Assembly: GCA_900314885.1 (NCBI GenBank)
Contig: OMWY01000001.1
Span: 124,001-188,000, forward strand
Direction of reading: 5' to 3'
DNA: 64,000 bases
Source of the DNA: an uncultured Eubacteriales bacterium
GTDB lineage: Bacteria; Bacillota; Clostridia; Lachnospirales; Lachnospiraceae
The stretch's first letter is position 1. Each line of letters starts with the position of its first letter. A model generated the notes under the pieces. The model was not told the DNA's origin. It searched no databases and saw only the letters and a list, made by a program, of their open reading frames with translations. Position numbers and translations under genes: made by a program. Positions 52,583 to 60,665 of the stretch are shown one piece after another.

Positions 52583-53172
52583 CAGTTGATTATGAAGCTG
52601 AGCTTAATACCATGGTGTCAGGGAAGAACCTGATGAATAGTTACAAACTTTACTTTTTAAAGGCTATTCTGGTAAATGTGTCTAACGATTGTAGGATATT
52701 TTCTTTCTATGAAATGGCATCTTGGATGTGCGCATATTCTTTTTCAGATGTGTGCACCTTGGGAAGACGTATCAGACCACTCGATAAACTGTATGATGTT
52801 GCCGTTTTGGCAATCAATACGGAAGGGTTAATGCAGTCGTCAAAGATGGGTGAAATTTTTGATGCGCTTAATCATACAGAGAGCAAAAGACTGAAAAGAG
52901 AAGTGTCGGCATTATGTAATTATGTCCCGTACAGATTGATAGCGTATCTTTGGCAGGATCAGTTGAAGGGAAAAACAGACAAAGAAAAGAATCTACTAAT
53001 TGAGAAGTTATCCCGTAACAATGAGGCCAATATATATTCCATTTTTGCGATAGAGGAAGCCCCTAAACGAATAGAGGTATATGCCGATTGGGCAAAATAT
53101 ATTGTAAAAAACAGAAAGCGGCTCGTGAGTTGGATAGACCAGAAAATAGCGGCGTTTGTTTGGAAGGAATGA
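52579..53172 (+). CDS. Unknown 197-aa protein coupled to brxL
   Basis: The ATG overlaps the brxL stop (ATGA). The protein is helical, with a start (NLMNSYKLYFLKAILVNV) reminiscent of the N-terminal region of some HNH-endonuclease and restriction-associated proteins. No HNH motif or Cys pairs follow. The middle has LGRRIRPLDKLYDVAVLA and the C-terminus is rich in Lys/Arg/Trp (WAKYIVKNRKRLVSW). No signal or membrane segment is seen. Tight coupling between brxL and the desulfurase makes it a likely system component; its function is unknown. Confidence 0.7.
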   Translation: MTVDYEAELNTMVSGKNLMNSYKLYFLKAILVNVSNDCRIFSFYEMASWMCAYSFSDVCTLGRRIRPLDKLYDVAVLAINTEGLMQSSKMGEIFDALNHTESKRLKREVSALCNYVPYRLIAYLWQDQLKGKTDKEKNLLIEKLSRNNEANIYSIFAIEEAPKRIEVYADWAKYIVKNRKRLVSWIDQKIAAFVWKE

Positions 53173-53178
53173 TGAAGC

Positions 53179-54291
53179 ATGATATATGCGGATAATGCAG
53201 CCACAACTAAATTGGATGCAGATGCTTTTGAATTAATGAAAGAGTATTTGTTAAATGATTACGGAAATGCTTCTCAGCCATATGAGTTCGGACAGAAATG
53301 TAAAACAGCTTTACGGGCAGCACGGGAAACCATTGCAAAATGTATTGGAGCAGATCCAGAAGAGATATACTTTACTTCATGTGGAACAGAGAGCGACAAC
53401 TGGGCTATTAAGATGGGATCTAATTTAACAGATCAGATTGTTACATCTGTTATAGAACATCATGCAATATTGAACTCCTGCAAGTCTATGGAGGATGTAG
53501 GGAAGACCGTGAAATATCTCCCGGTAGACAGTACGGGAGTAGTATCGCCAAGCGATCTCGATAGGATGTTGGATGATTCGAAGACTCTGGTTTCTGTTAT
53601 GTTTGCCAATAATGAAATTGGTACAATAGAGCCGGTAAAGAAGTTGGTGGACGTTACGCACAATAAGAGAGGGATCTTTCATACAGACGCGGTACAGGCA
53701 GTTGGACATGTTCCGATAGATGTGCATGAGCTTGGCGTTGATATGTTGTCAGCGTCGGGGCATAAATTCAATGCACCTAAAGGGATAGGATTCCTTTATA
53801 TAAAGAAGGGACTTGAGCTTCGACCATTCATAGATGGAGGCGCTCAGGAGAAAGGACGTCGAGCAGGAACAGAAAATATTGCATCCATAGTTGCGATGGC
53901 CTGTGCGCTTGAAAAAAACTGTGTACAGATGGGAGATAATGAAAAACATCTTAGGAATTTGGAAAACATAGTTATTACAATATTACAGAATGCGGGCCTG
54001 GATTTCATTCGCAATGGAAGCGGCTGTCGGATACCTGGTAATATTAACCTTTCGTTTGCTGATGCTGAGGGGGAGATGCTGCTGCATCGACTTGATTTAA
54101 AGAAGATCTGCATTTCGACCGGATCGGCATGCGACAGTGTTAATACCCAGATTTCTCATGTTATAGATGCAATTGGTGTTCCTGATAAGTATGCAGAAGG
54201 AACGATACGGATATCCCTTGGAAAGAATAATACGGAATCTGAAGCAGAGCGTATAGCAAATGCATTAATTGATGTTTTGACGAATAGGTAA
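53179..54291 (+). CDS. Cysteine desulfurase (IscS/NifS/DndA type) at the end of the BREX-like operon
   Basis: This 370-aa PLP enzyme moves sulfur from cysteine onto its own catalytic Cys. The PLP lysine is K196 (SASGHKFNAPKG), the substrate-site His pair is in VIEHHAILN, and the catalytic Cys318 is in STGSACDS. Residues before K196 and RRAGTENI are typical. It lies 6 nt after the previous gene and ends the operon. Standard Isc/Suf scaffold genes are absent nearby, so the likely client is BrxP, analogous to DndA/SspA with DndC/SspD. AAGGAATGATGAAGC precedes the ATG. Confidence 0.93.
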   Translation: MIYADNAATTKLDADAFELMKEYLLNDYGNASQPYEFGQKCKTALRAARETIAKCIGADPEEIYFTSCGTESDNWAIKMGSNLTDQIVTSVIEHHAILNSCKSMEDVGKTVKYLPVDSTGVVSPSDLDRMLDDSKTLVSVMFANNEIGTIEPVKKLVDVTHNKRGIFHTDAVQAVGHVPIDVHELGVDMLSASGHKFNAPKGIGFLYIKKGLELRPFIDGGAQEKGRRAGTENIASIVAMACALEKNCVQMGDNEKHLRNLENIVITILQNAGLDFIRNGSGCRIPGNINLSFADAEGEMLLHRLDLKKICISTGSACDSVNTQISHVIDAIGVPDKYAEGTIRISLGKNNTESEAERIANALIDVLTNR

Positions 54292-54337
54292 TTGATTAAG
54301 CTAGATGCATTATAAAATGATTATCAGGTGATTTTGA

Positions 54338-55186
54338 ATGACATCAATAGATGAACAATTGGTTCATGAGAAAGTTGAAAAGTGTGGCAGTGAACTATAT
54401 CACTATACGTCTATAGATGCACTATGTGGTATTATAGATAATGGGGAATTATGGTTTGGTAATACCTCAAATATGAATGACAAGAATGAATGCAGAGATT
54501 TTATTAATAATTTGCAAGAAGCCTTATTGACAGATTTAGACGACAAATATAAAGAAGACTGTAAACATTTTTTTAAGGAATTAACTAGCAGAGTTACCTC
54601 AAATTTTCCATTTGCAATGTGTCTCTCAAAACTCAGAGATAATGCAGCTCAATGGGAAAGGTATGCTTCAAATGCAATGGGAGCATGTCTTACATTTGAT
54701 ACAGAGTTATTTTATAGAGCCGTAATGAATCAGCCAATAATATTTAATAATGTCTTTTATGAATATGATATCAGGAGAAATGATCTTTATGATATCTTAA
54801 GAACCTACTTTGAAACCGGTCAGTTTCCTTATGGATTTTCTTCAAGGAAAGGTCTACAAATAAATATTGAAGCTTCCTCATATATCAGAAAACATATCAG
54901 CTTTAAGTCTGAAGAGGAAGTTAGGATAGTTACTCTGGGAAATAATCCGATCGGGCATTCAGGTATAGAATACAAAAATATAAGAGGATCAATTAAGAAA
55001 ACACTGGTTGTCAATATTCGGGAACTTTGCATGGAAAATGAGGTTGGTTTTGAATCATTGATAAAGGAAATAACTATAGGACCTCGATCAGAGCAGAGTG
55101 TATATGATTTATCGGAGTACTTATGCAGTAGAGGATTTAATAAGCTGGCTAAGAATGTAAAGAAGTCTGAATGCCCACTAAGGTAA
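54338..55186 (+). CDS. DUF2971 family protein
   Basis: This 282-aa protein has the DUF2971 start pattern LYHYTSIDALCGIIDNGELWFGN... with a conserved NDKNE and later FAMCLSKLRDNAAQWERYA. The family is frequent in phage and defense islands and has ADP-ribosyltransferase-like sequence features, but no proven function. It has a separate leader of 46 nt after the desulfurase, with CAGGTGATTTT before its ATG. It may be a co-transferred defense gene or a regulator rather than a BREX component. Confidence 0.75.
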   Translation: MTSIDEQLVHEKVEKCGSELYHYTSIDALCGIIDNGELWFGNTSNMNDKNECRDFINNLQEALLTDLDDKYKEDCKHFFKELTSRVTSNFPFAMCLSKLRDNAAQWERYASNAMGACLTFDTELFYRAVMNQPIIFNNVFYEYDIRRNDLYDILRTYFETGQFPYGFSSRKGLQINIEASSYIRKHISFKSEEEVRIVTLGNNPIGHSGIEYKNIRGSIKKTLVVNIRELCMENEVGFESLIKEITIGPRSEQSVYDLSEYLCSRGFNKLAKNVKKSECPLR

Positions 55187-55306
55187 TATGTTTATTGTAT
55201 AGGAAAATAAGGTTTGTTCTGCGTGAATTGATTGCCATAAATACTGTATAATGATAGAGAAATCTTGGAGAATGGCAATAAGAGCTTTATTTTGAAAAAT
55301 AATCAT

Positions 55307-55352
55307 CCGAGTCAGGCACCACGGCTACGCCGTGAAGCCAGACACGGGATGG
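55307..55352 (-). repeat. 46-nt hairpin repeat, right copy
   Basis: This is the exact reverse complement of 36384-36429. Sequences directly outside the 46 nt do not match, so the unit itself is the repeat and not part of a longer duplication. Confidence 0.88.
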
Positions 55353-55395
55353 GAGGAATCGGGGGCGAACACTCAGGGAAAAGGCAAGATAAAGG

Positions 55396-55510
55396 GCAAG
55401 ACAAAAAGAAAATATAGGTATTATGGAAGAGGGAGAGGAGTATATAACGGAATATGTTGCAGATAAAATTGGGCTTAAGGCACTGAGAACAAGACAGATT
55501 TTAGATGAAC
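55396..55510 (+). repeat. Decayed direct duplicate of the winged-helix end of the AlbA_2-type gene
   Basis: It aligns with 56716-56832 at roughly 90% by eye (shared TTATGGAAGAGGGAGAGG and AATTGGGCTTAAGGC blocks). Reading frame and 3' end are lost. The two copies bracket the PIN gene pair. Confidence 0.75.
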
Positions 55511-55657
55511 GAAGAGGGTGTATCAGCGTTTTAGGGTGAGAATGAGATCCTGTATATCGTATCTTTGCACGTTTATGTCGAATTTTAGTCTACGTTAATA
55601 GCTTTATTCTCTGATTTGTGTTATTCTATATATAGCAATATTTTTGAAAGGCATTTT

Positions 55658-56113
55658 ATGAGTGATAATAAGCAAATTAAGGTCTATCTTGACAATTGCT
55701 GCTACAATAGGCCGTATGATGACCAGGGCCAATTGCGTATTTCTCTTGAGACTCAGGCTAAGTTGAGGATTCAGGAGAAAATCAGAAAGAAGGAATTGGC
55801 TCTTGCATGTTCATATGTCCTTAACTATGAAAATGGTAGGAATCCTTATGAAAACAGAAAGACTGCGATAAAAGCATTTGTAAGGGAAAACTACAGTGAC
55901 TATATTGATATAGATAGGGCCGAAGAAGTTAAAATGATTGCAGATAAGATAATTGCAACCGGTGTAAAGACAGCTGATGCTTACCATACTGCTTGCGCAA
56001 TATTAGCCGGATGTGATTACATGATTACTACTGATGATCGACTGCTAAAGTACGAATCTGATGCGATTAAGGTTGTTGATCCAACAGAGTTTATCAGATT
56101 ATTGGAGGTGTGA
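55658..56113 (+). CDS. PIN-domain protein
   Basis: This 151-aa PIN-domain protein has Asp residues in KVYLDNCCYNRP (N-terminal), a central acidic position and KTADAYHTACAI, and DYMITTDDRLLKY at the end. ATG 55658 is chosen because GAAAGG lies 6 nt upstream; the frame extends upstream to 55616 without a ribosome site. It is followed after 4 nt by a 68-aa ORF. It is probably a toxin-type RNase of a two-gene module, with the toxin gene first. Confidence 0.82.
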   Translation: MSDNKQIKVYLDNCCYNRPYDDQGQLRISLETQAKLRIQEKIRKKELALACSYVLNYENGRNPYENRKTAIKAFVRENYSDYIDIDRAEEVKMIADKIIATGVKTADAYHTACAILAGCDYMITTDDRLLKYESDAIKVVDPTEFIRLLEV

Positions 56114-56117
56114 CGGT

Positions 56118-56324
56118 ATGACAAATACAGCAGAAATAATGGATATGGGGATGGAATGCCTTATGAAGAATCTGGGAATAGTAGAGGCAGAACATTTTAT
56201 TTCGGTAATTATTCGTGAGAAATCTGACTATACGAAATGGCATAAGAAATACTTTGAAAATGTAAGTTCTGATGAGTTCCAAAATGAAGCGGTGAAGTAT
56301 GCTGCTGAGCATCCTTTCCCGTAA
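56118..56324 (+). CDS. Small partner ORF of the PIN gene (putative antitoxin)
   Basis: The 68-aa product starts at ATG 56118, eight nt after GGAGGTG; earlier in-frame codons belong to the PIN gene overlap. The sequence (MTNTAEIMDMGMECLMKNLG onward) is helical and acidic, of a kind I have seen downstream of PIN-domain genes in Lachnospiraceae. The antitoxin role is inferred from pairing and size only. Confidence 0.6.
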   Translation: MTNTAEIMDMGMECLMKNLGIVEAEHFISVIIREKSDYTKWHKKYFENVSSDEFQNEAVKYAAEHPFP

Positions 56325-56418
56325 AGATTGCGTGTGTTTTGGATAGAGATTCAGATGGAAATGAAGAGCATGAAAAAGGAGAGACGGCTTATGTTTCGTG
56401 AGCTGAGAGGTTATTATT

Positions 56419-56897
56419 ATGGAGAGTGAGTTTTTCGATATTAGAAAATTTGATGAATACCGAGAAGACAATCGCCGGGAAGTGAAGAAGGCTTCCGGTG
56501 GGCTGTCCGGGTCTCTGTGGGATACTGATTAATATCGGAGAACGTGCGGGAAGTGGCGTCCCGGATATTTTTTCAGTATGGGAGCAGGAAGGCTGGCAGC
56601 TCCCGGAGGTGGAAGAGGAGTATGGTCCTGACACTTCCGATGGTAAAATCAGCGAAAAAATCAGCGAAAAAATCAGCGGATAAATCAGCGAATAAATCAG
56701 CGAATTCCATTCTTACAAAGAGGCAAAAAGAAATTATAGGTCTTATGGAAGAGGGAGAGGAATATATAACGGAATTTGTTGCTGATAAAATTGGGCTTAA
56801 GGCGCCGAGAACAAGACAGATTTTAAATGAGCTTGCTGATTTGGGGCTTGTCGAAAGTCTTGGAACGACAAAGGATAGAAGATATAAAAAGAAGTAG
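56419..56897 (+). pseudogene. AlbA_2-type ATP-binding regulator, internal deletion and frameshift
   Basis: The start at ATG 56419 reads FDEYREDNRREVKKASGGLSGSLWDTD, the normal N-terminus of 'Schlafen AlbA_2' or RecG-like regulators. It stops immediately because a large deletion fuses it, out of frame, to the C-terminal INIGERAGSGVPDIFSVWEQ segment. A second frame change within a 12-bp tandem repeat leads to the final winged helix (TKRQKEIIGLMEEGEEY, LVESLGTTKDRRYKK). The ATP-binding middle (~300 residues) is gone. Confidence 0.8.
56645..56704 (+). repeat. 12-bp tandem repeat, five units
   Basis: There are five consecutive units of A(A/T)AATCAGCG(A/G)A type. Units 1-3 encode KISE repeats and units 4-5 carry TAA in the same frame. 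It is a slippage-prone tract inside the pseudogene. Confidence 0.85.
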
Positions 56898-56940
56898 TAT
56901 AAGGGAGGAAAAGTAATGTTTCGAGCGATGAGGCGTATTA

Positions 56941-56965
56941 AATACGGGGTCAGACCCCATTAATT
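56941..56965. repeat. GGGGTC/GACCCC palindromic repeat, copy 2
   Basis: AATACGGGGTCAGACCCC followed by ATTAATT has perfect 6-bp arms around a central A. It lies between a pseudogene and the membrane-protein gene. Confidence 0.8.
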
Positions 56966-57140
56966 TGTTGCCTAATGAATGGCGGACATTTCTATGAGCA
57001 TGCCATAAAAAAGTATGCAAATTCTCTTCATGTAACAATATAAGATAAAAGAGTATATATAGTTATGCGGGCAAAGAAAAAACGCTAAATAGGTTGGAAA
57101 GTTTCCCTGCGAGACTTTGGATTTGGGAAAGGTAGATGAG

Positions 57141-57791
57141 ATGAAAACAAAAAAAGTAACTGGGTTTGATTATTTATGGGTAGCACTTTATGCCTGTGCT
57201 GTTTTTGCGTTTGAACTGCTGCTTGGTGCGATTGAAGCAGCTTTGGGAATTCATCCAGGGACGGATATCACTGCAAATATTGTCCATCTGATCATCACAA
57301 CTATCGGCTGGACACTTTTAGGATTTCTTGTTTTGTGGATTGGAAGAAATACAACCGGTTTTGATGTTTGGGAAAAGAGAACAGGAGTAACCAGAAGGCA
57401 GGTCCTGTTTCTGATTATTGCCCTTGTTGTAAATATCATCATAAAAGAAATTGCCTGGGGCGGTTTCAAGCCTTATATGGAATATCTGCATATCGGACCA
57501 GTTCTTTTTATATTTCAGTATATTTATTATGCGGTGGAGGGGTTTGTTATTTCCATTGCTGTCGTCTATGGACATATGGCTTTTGAAAAATGGACAGGAA
57601 AAGAAAATATGCCTTTTGGCGGGATTGTATTGGCACTTGTCTGGGGCCTGATGCACATACTTACAAAAGGATCCGTGGCAGACGGCCTGTTTGCCGCCAT
57701 TGGAGCTATACTAATGGGCGCAGCCTATACCATTTTGGAGAAGGATTACAGGAAAACGATTCCTGCAGTTATTCTGATGTTTATGCTTTAA
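57141..57791 (+). CDS. Multipass membrane protein, CPBP intramembrane protease-like
   Basis: This 216-aa protein has six to seven hydrophobic segments. The region VLALVWGLMHILTKG resembles the His-containing motif 2/3 of CAAX-processing/bacteriocin-processing (CPBP) proteases. The first motif, EExxxR, is not intact (AVEGFVIS...), so activity is uncertain. ATG 57141 is chosen (GAAAGGTAG upstream); an in-frame TTG lies at 57117. The gene looks intact but stands among pseudogenes. Confidence 0.6.
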   Translation: MKTKKVTGFDYLWVALYACAVFAFELLLGAIEAALGIHPGTDITANIVHLIITTIGWTLLGFLVLWIGRNTTGFDVWEKRTGVTRRQVLFLIIALVVNIIIKEIAWGGFKPYMEYLHIGPVLFIFQYIYYAVEGFVISIAVVYGHMAFEKWTGKENMPFGGIVLALVWGLMHILTKGSVADGLFAAIGAILMGAAYTILEKDYRKTIPAVILMFML

Positions 57792-57806
57792 TCAGTACAG
57801 TAAGGC

Positions 57807-58584
57807 TTGAAAAATACAATCAAATCCGTGAATGCGATTCTGGTTATCAGGAACTGGTTGATTGGCAGACGCATCTCGGAAGAAGAACTGAAAGGCTCTG
57901 ACAGAGCAGAATACGGGAAAAAGATTATCGAATCGCTTGCAGTAACGTTGACGGAGAAATACGGGAAAGGTTTCACTAAGAGAAACCTATATAAGTATCA
58001 GCAGTTTTATAGATATTTCCCAGAGATTATGCCATCACTGATGGCACAATCTGAAGGGCGGGGAATTGTGCTATCACCGACCGCACAATTATTATCCTGG
58101 ACTCATTATGAAAGGCTGCTTCAGGTCGCTGATCCGGAAGCTCGTGATTGGTATGCATCTGAGGCATTTGATCAGTCCTGGAGCGTAAGGACTCTGCAGC
58201 GCAATATCTCCTCGCAGTACTATTACCGGATTCTGAAAACACAGGATCCATACCGAGAAAGAGGATTACTATATCGACCTTGTTTTCTACAATTATATTT
58301 TAAAGTGCTTTGTCCTGATTGACCTGAAGACAACAAAAATCACGCATCAGGATGTAGGGCAGATGGATATGTACATCCGGATGTATGATGAATTGAAAAA
58401 GGCACCGGATGACAATCCGACACTAGGAATCGTCTTATGCTCCGATACAGACGAGGATATCGCCAGATGTTCAGTCTTACATGATAATGAGCAGCTCTTT
58501 GCCTCAAAATATAAGCTGTATCTGCCGACGGAGGAAGAACTGCGGGCGGAGATAGAGGCGCAGAAGGAGTTCTACTATTTATAG
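57807..58584 (+). pseudogene. YhcG/DUF1016 nuclease gene, broken copy 1
   Basis: The first frame (57807-58240) carries the DUF1016 N-terminal helical domain (RRISEEELKGSDRAEYGKKI, GFTKRNLYKYQQFYRYFPE, TLQRNISSQYYYRI). It then leaves the family. Another frame from ~58250 has the PD-(D/E)XK end (DYYIDLVFYNYIL, FVLIDLKTTKI, GIVLCSDTDEDIARC). The middle ~100 residues are deleted at the join and the frames do not match. YhcG-type proteins are PDDEXK nucleases linked to mobile DNA. Confidence 0.82.
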
Positions 58585-58739
58585 AAGCAAAATAATGATG
58601 AGAACAAGGCCTGAGAGCCCGGGATATTAACCGTATCCAGGAGGTAGGCTATCCTGTCTTCCAGTGTGAAAACCGAATCAAGGGATGGTACATGGAAAAG
58701 AGCAAAGGGATGCAGAAGTGAAATTGAAGGAATGGCTAA

Positions 58740-59147
58740 ATGAGCAGTAAAATTGAAGAACTGATGCAGAAGGATTTCTGGATCATCGACATCCTTCCGT
58801 TACAGGTGCCAAAGGATAGTAGAGGACAGTATTTTGCGATTGAAGAGTATTATCTGAATCAGAAACAGTTTCCGGCGATCAAGCAGAAACAGATTAATCT
58901 GGTATTAAAGCTGAATTGCTACCGGGACATGTTTATAGATGGGGAGGAGATCGTTAATCCATCCCCAGAACACATTGCTGATGTAATGCGAACAAAATAC
59001 GCTAATATAGTAATTGGGGAAACTTTGATCTGTTCGGAACCTGACGATATACATATGACCTTGTATAATCCTGATGTAGAGATGCTGCGTCTGATCAGGA
59101 AGATGACTATTGGCGAAGGATTATACCTTTGGAAACCGGCAAAATAA
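58740..59147 (+). CDS. Hypothetical 135-aa protein
   Basis: The protein (starting MSSKIEELMQKDFWIIDILP) is of mixed helix/strand composition with no membrane segment, and is similar in style to uncharacterised Lachnospiraceae proteins with a FAIEEYYL and NLVLKLNCY core. It appears complete. GAAGGAATGGCTAA precedes the ATG. Upstream (58620-58715) lies a short unassigned coding fragment that has no start. No function is proposed. Confidence 0.5.
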   Translation: MSSKIEELMQKDFWIIDILPLQVPKDSRGQYFAIEEYYLNQKQFPAIKQKQINLVLKLNCYRDMFIDGEEIVNPSPEHIADVMRTKYANIVIGETLICSEPDDIHMTLYNPDVEMLRLIRKMTIGEGLYLWKPAK

Positions 59148-59159
59148 GAGGATCGTGCA

Positions 59160-59363
59160 AAAGGAACATGGACTTTGGAACAGTATGAGGGTAAATATTG
59201 TTCTGCTATGTATGCGGCTGTAAAGGTAGCAAATCCAGACTGGGAACCGGGACAGCCGTTTGATTCTAGCATATTGGATAGTGTCACAAGGGAATCAGTA
59301 GAAAGCAATCTGGTACAAAGTGGCAATCAGTTTGTTAGAAAATCCGTTGATTACAGTGTTTAA
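59160..59363 (+). pseudogene. Orphan coding fragment
   Basis: An open stretch (62-68 codons, MYAAVKVANPDWEPGQPFDS region) has no ribosome site and appears to start mid-gene after the previous ORF. The composition looks coding. Family unknown. It is listed because it fills the gap and is probably a gene remnant. Confidence 0.35.
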
Positions 59364-59369
59364 GTTCAT

Positions 59370-59567
59370 GTGTATATCGAGGCATTTGTTTCAGAGTTTA
59401 TCAAGGTAAAATTATTAAATGTCCTGCGGATCATGGAAGAAACGGATCCCGAGCATCCTTTAAACTCCAGTGGGATCGGCAGGAAGCTTGAAGAAAAGGG
59501 TATAAAGGCAGAACGTAAGTCCATAGCCCGTGATATTAAATGTATTCAGAGGGGGAAATTATTATGA
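59370..59567 (+). pseudogene. N-terminal HTH fragment of a WYL-domain regulator
   Basis: Sixty-five codons encode the winged-helix start of a WYL/DeoR-like regulator (KVKLLNVLRIMEETDPEHPL, KAERKSIARDIKCIQ). The frame ends at once and runs into a YhcG remnant, so the WYL ligand domain is absent. Confidence 0.65.
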
Positions 59568-60345
59568 ATGAGCTGATCAATTCTGATAAGAAATATCAGG
59601 AATGGATAAAAGGCATCGCGGACGATTTTCGAAAGAGCCAGATTAAGGCAGCAATGAGTGTTAATTCAGAGATGCTTCGCAATTGAATCAGCCTGGATTC
59701 ACGAAACAACTTGTTTCGCAATTATCAGATTGTACAAATCCAGAAGAATATGTTTTTTATATTCCTTGGGGACATGTAATTGCTATCATGAGTAAATGTG
59801 GGAGCAATCGTGACAAAGCATTATTCTTTGTAAAGAAAACCTTTGATAACAATTGGTCCAGAGCAGTACTGCTGAACTTTCTTGATACAGATCTATATGA
59901 ACGGCAGGGCAAAGCGATTACCAATTTCCGAGCAACGCTTCCGCCAGCAGAAAGTGACCTGGCTCAGGCAATAACAAAGGATCCGTACAACTTTGATTTC
60001 CTTATGATCAGGGAATCATACGATGAGAAGGAACTTAAAGATGCATTGATGGATAATATCACTAAGTTCCTGCTTGAGCTTGGCAATGGTTTTGCATTTG
60101 TTGGCAGAGAAGTCCGCCTCATGGTGGCTGTAAATCACGAATTAAAGGGGCTTGCTGATGGAGATACCCTAGGACTGCTGATCTGTAAATCCAAGGATAA
60201 CGTAAAAGCCAGATATGCATTGGAGGCCAGCAGTCAGCCGATAGGAATCTCTGAATATGATATTTCCACTTTCATGCCAGAAGAATTCAAAGGCAGTCTT
60301 CCTACTATCGAGGAAATAGAGAGCGAGCTGGGAAATAACAAGTGA
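59564..60345 (+). pseudogene. YhcG/DUF1016 nuclease gene, broken copy 2
   Basis: ATG 59564 opens a typical start (MNELINSDKKYQEWIKGI, RKSQIKAAMSVNSEMLRN), then TGA. The frame from 59683 resumes inside the family (YIPWGHVIAIMSKCGS, WSRAVLLNFLDTDLYERQG, DPYNFDFLMIRESYDEKEL). It passes from FVGREVRLM directly to VNHELKGLADGDTLGLLIC. The ~40 residues between those points, which hold the PD-(D/E)XK active site, are missing. The C-terminus (PIGISEYDIS) is intact. Confidence 0.82.
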
Positions 60346-60665
60346 GTTAATGAGGAAGTTTTTGATAGAGGCCCATGTTTTTGATAGGCAAAAGTAATAA
60401 AATTTTCACTGACTTGGCTGTCCTACATATGGTACAAAATACGGGGTCAAATACGGGGTCATACCCCATTAATTAAAATTAACTTTAGAGAAGACGTTTT
60501 AGACAGATGACGTGAGACCTGATAATAATACCAGGTGGCTTAATATATTTTTGCGATATAGTAAAATATCATGCTTGTATATTGAGCGGGAAACGTGTAA
60601 TTAAGCGCTTTAGGAATAACGGAAACGGAGAAACGCAATATAGTCTTGAAAAGGAGTGGAAATCC
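60346..60665 (+). other. Gene-free gap with palindromic repeats
   Basis: It contains the compound GGGGTC repeat (60437-60474). No ORF with a ribosome site is visible; the open frame before ATG 60666 starts at 60582 without support. Confidence 0.6.
60437..60474. repeat. GGGGTC palindromic repeat, compound copy 3
   Basis: The left part AAATACGGGGTCA occurs twice in tandem before ACCCCATTAATT, suggesting partial duplication of the unit. Confidence 0.75.

Larger units (their letters stand above)
55187..55657 (+). other. Repeat-bearing gap with no intact gene
   Basis: This 470-bp gap holds the right copy of the 46-nt inverted repeat (55307-55352) and a ~115-bp decayed duplicate of the 56716-56832 region. 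No ORF with a ribosome site is seen before ATG 55658. Confidence 0.7.

Noticed and set aside
42589..54291. Canonical Dnd or Ssp phosphorothioation cluster
   Set aside because: A desulfurase and a DndC-like domain are present, but no DndB, DndD, DndE, SspB or SspC protein is recognisable, and PglZ plus BrxC indicate BREX.
42087..54291. BREX type 1 or type 3 with a PglX methyltransferase
   Set aside because: No adenine methyltransferase motif (NPPY/DPPY with a SAM site) was found in any gene of the operon or its flanks.
56645..56704. CRISPR-like array
   Set aside because: It is a 12-bp tandem repeat without spacers. No interspaced repeat array or cas gene was seen anywhere in the window.
57141..57791. 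Confident CAAX protease annotation
   Set aside because: The EExxxR motif is not intact, so only a CPBP-like membrane protein is reported.
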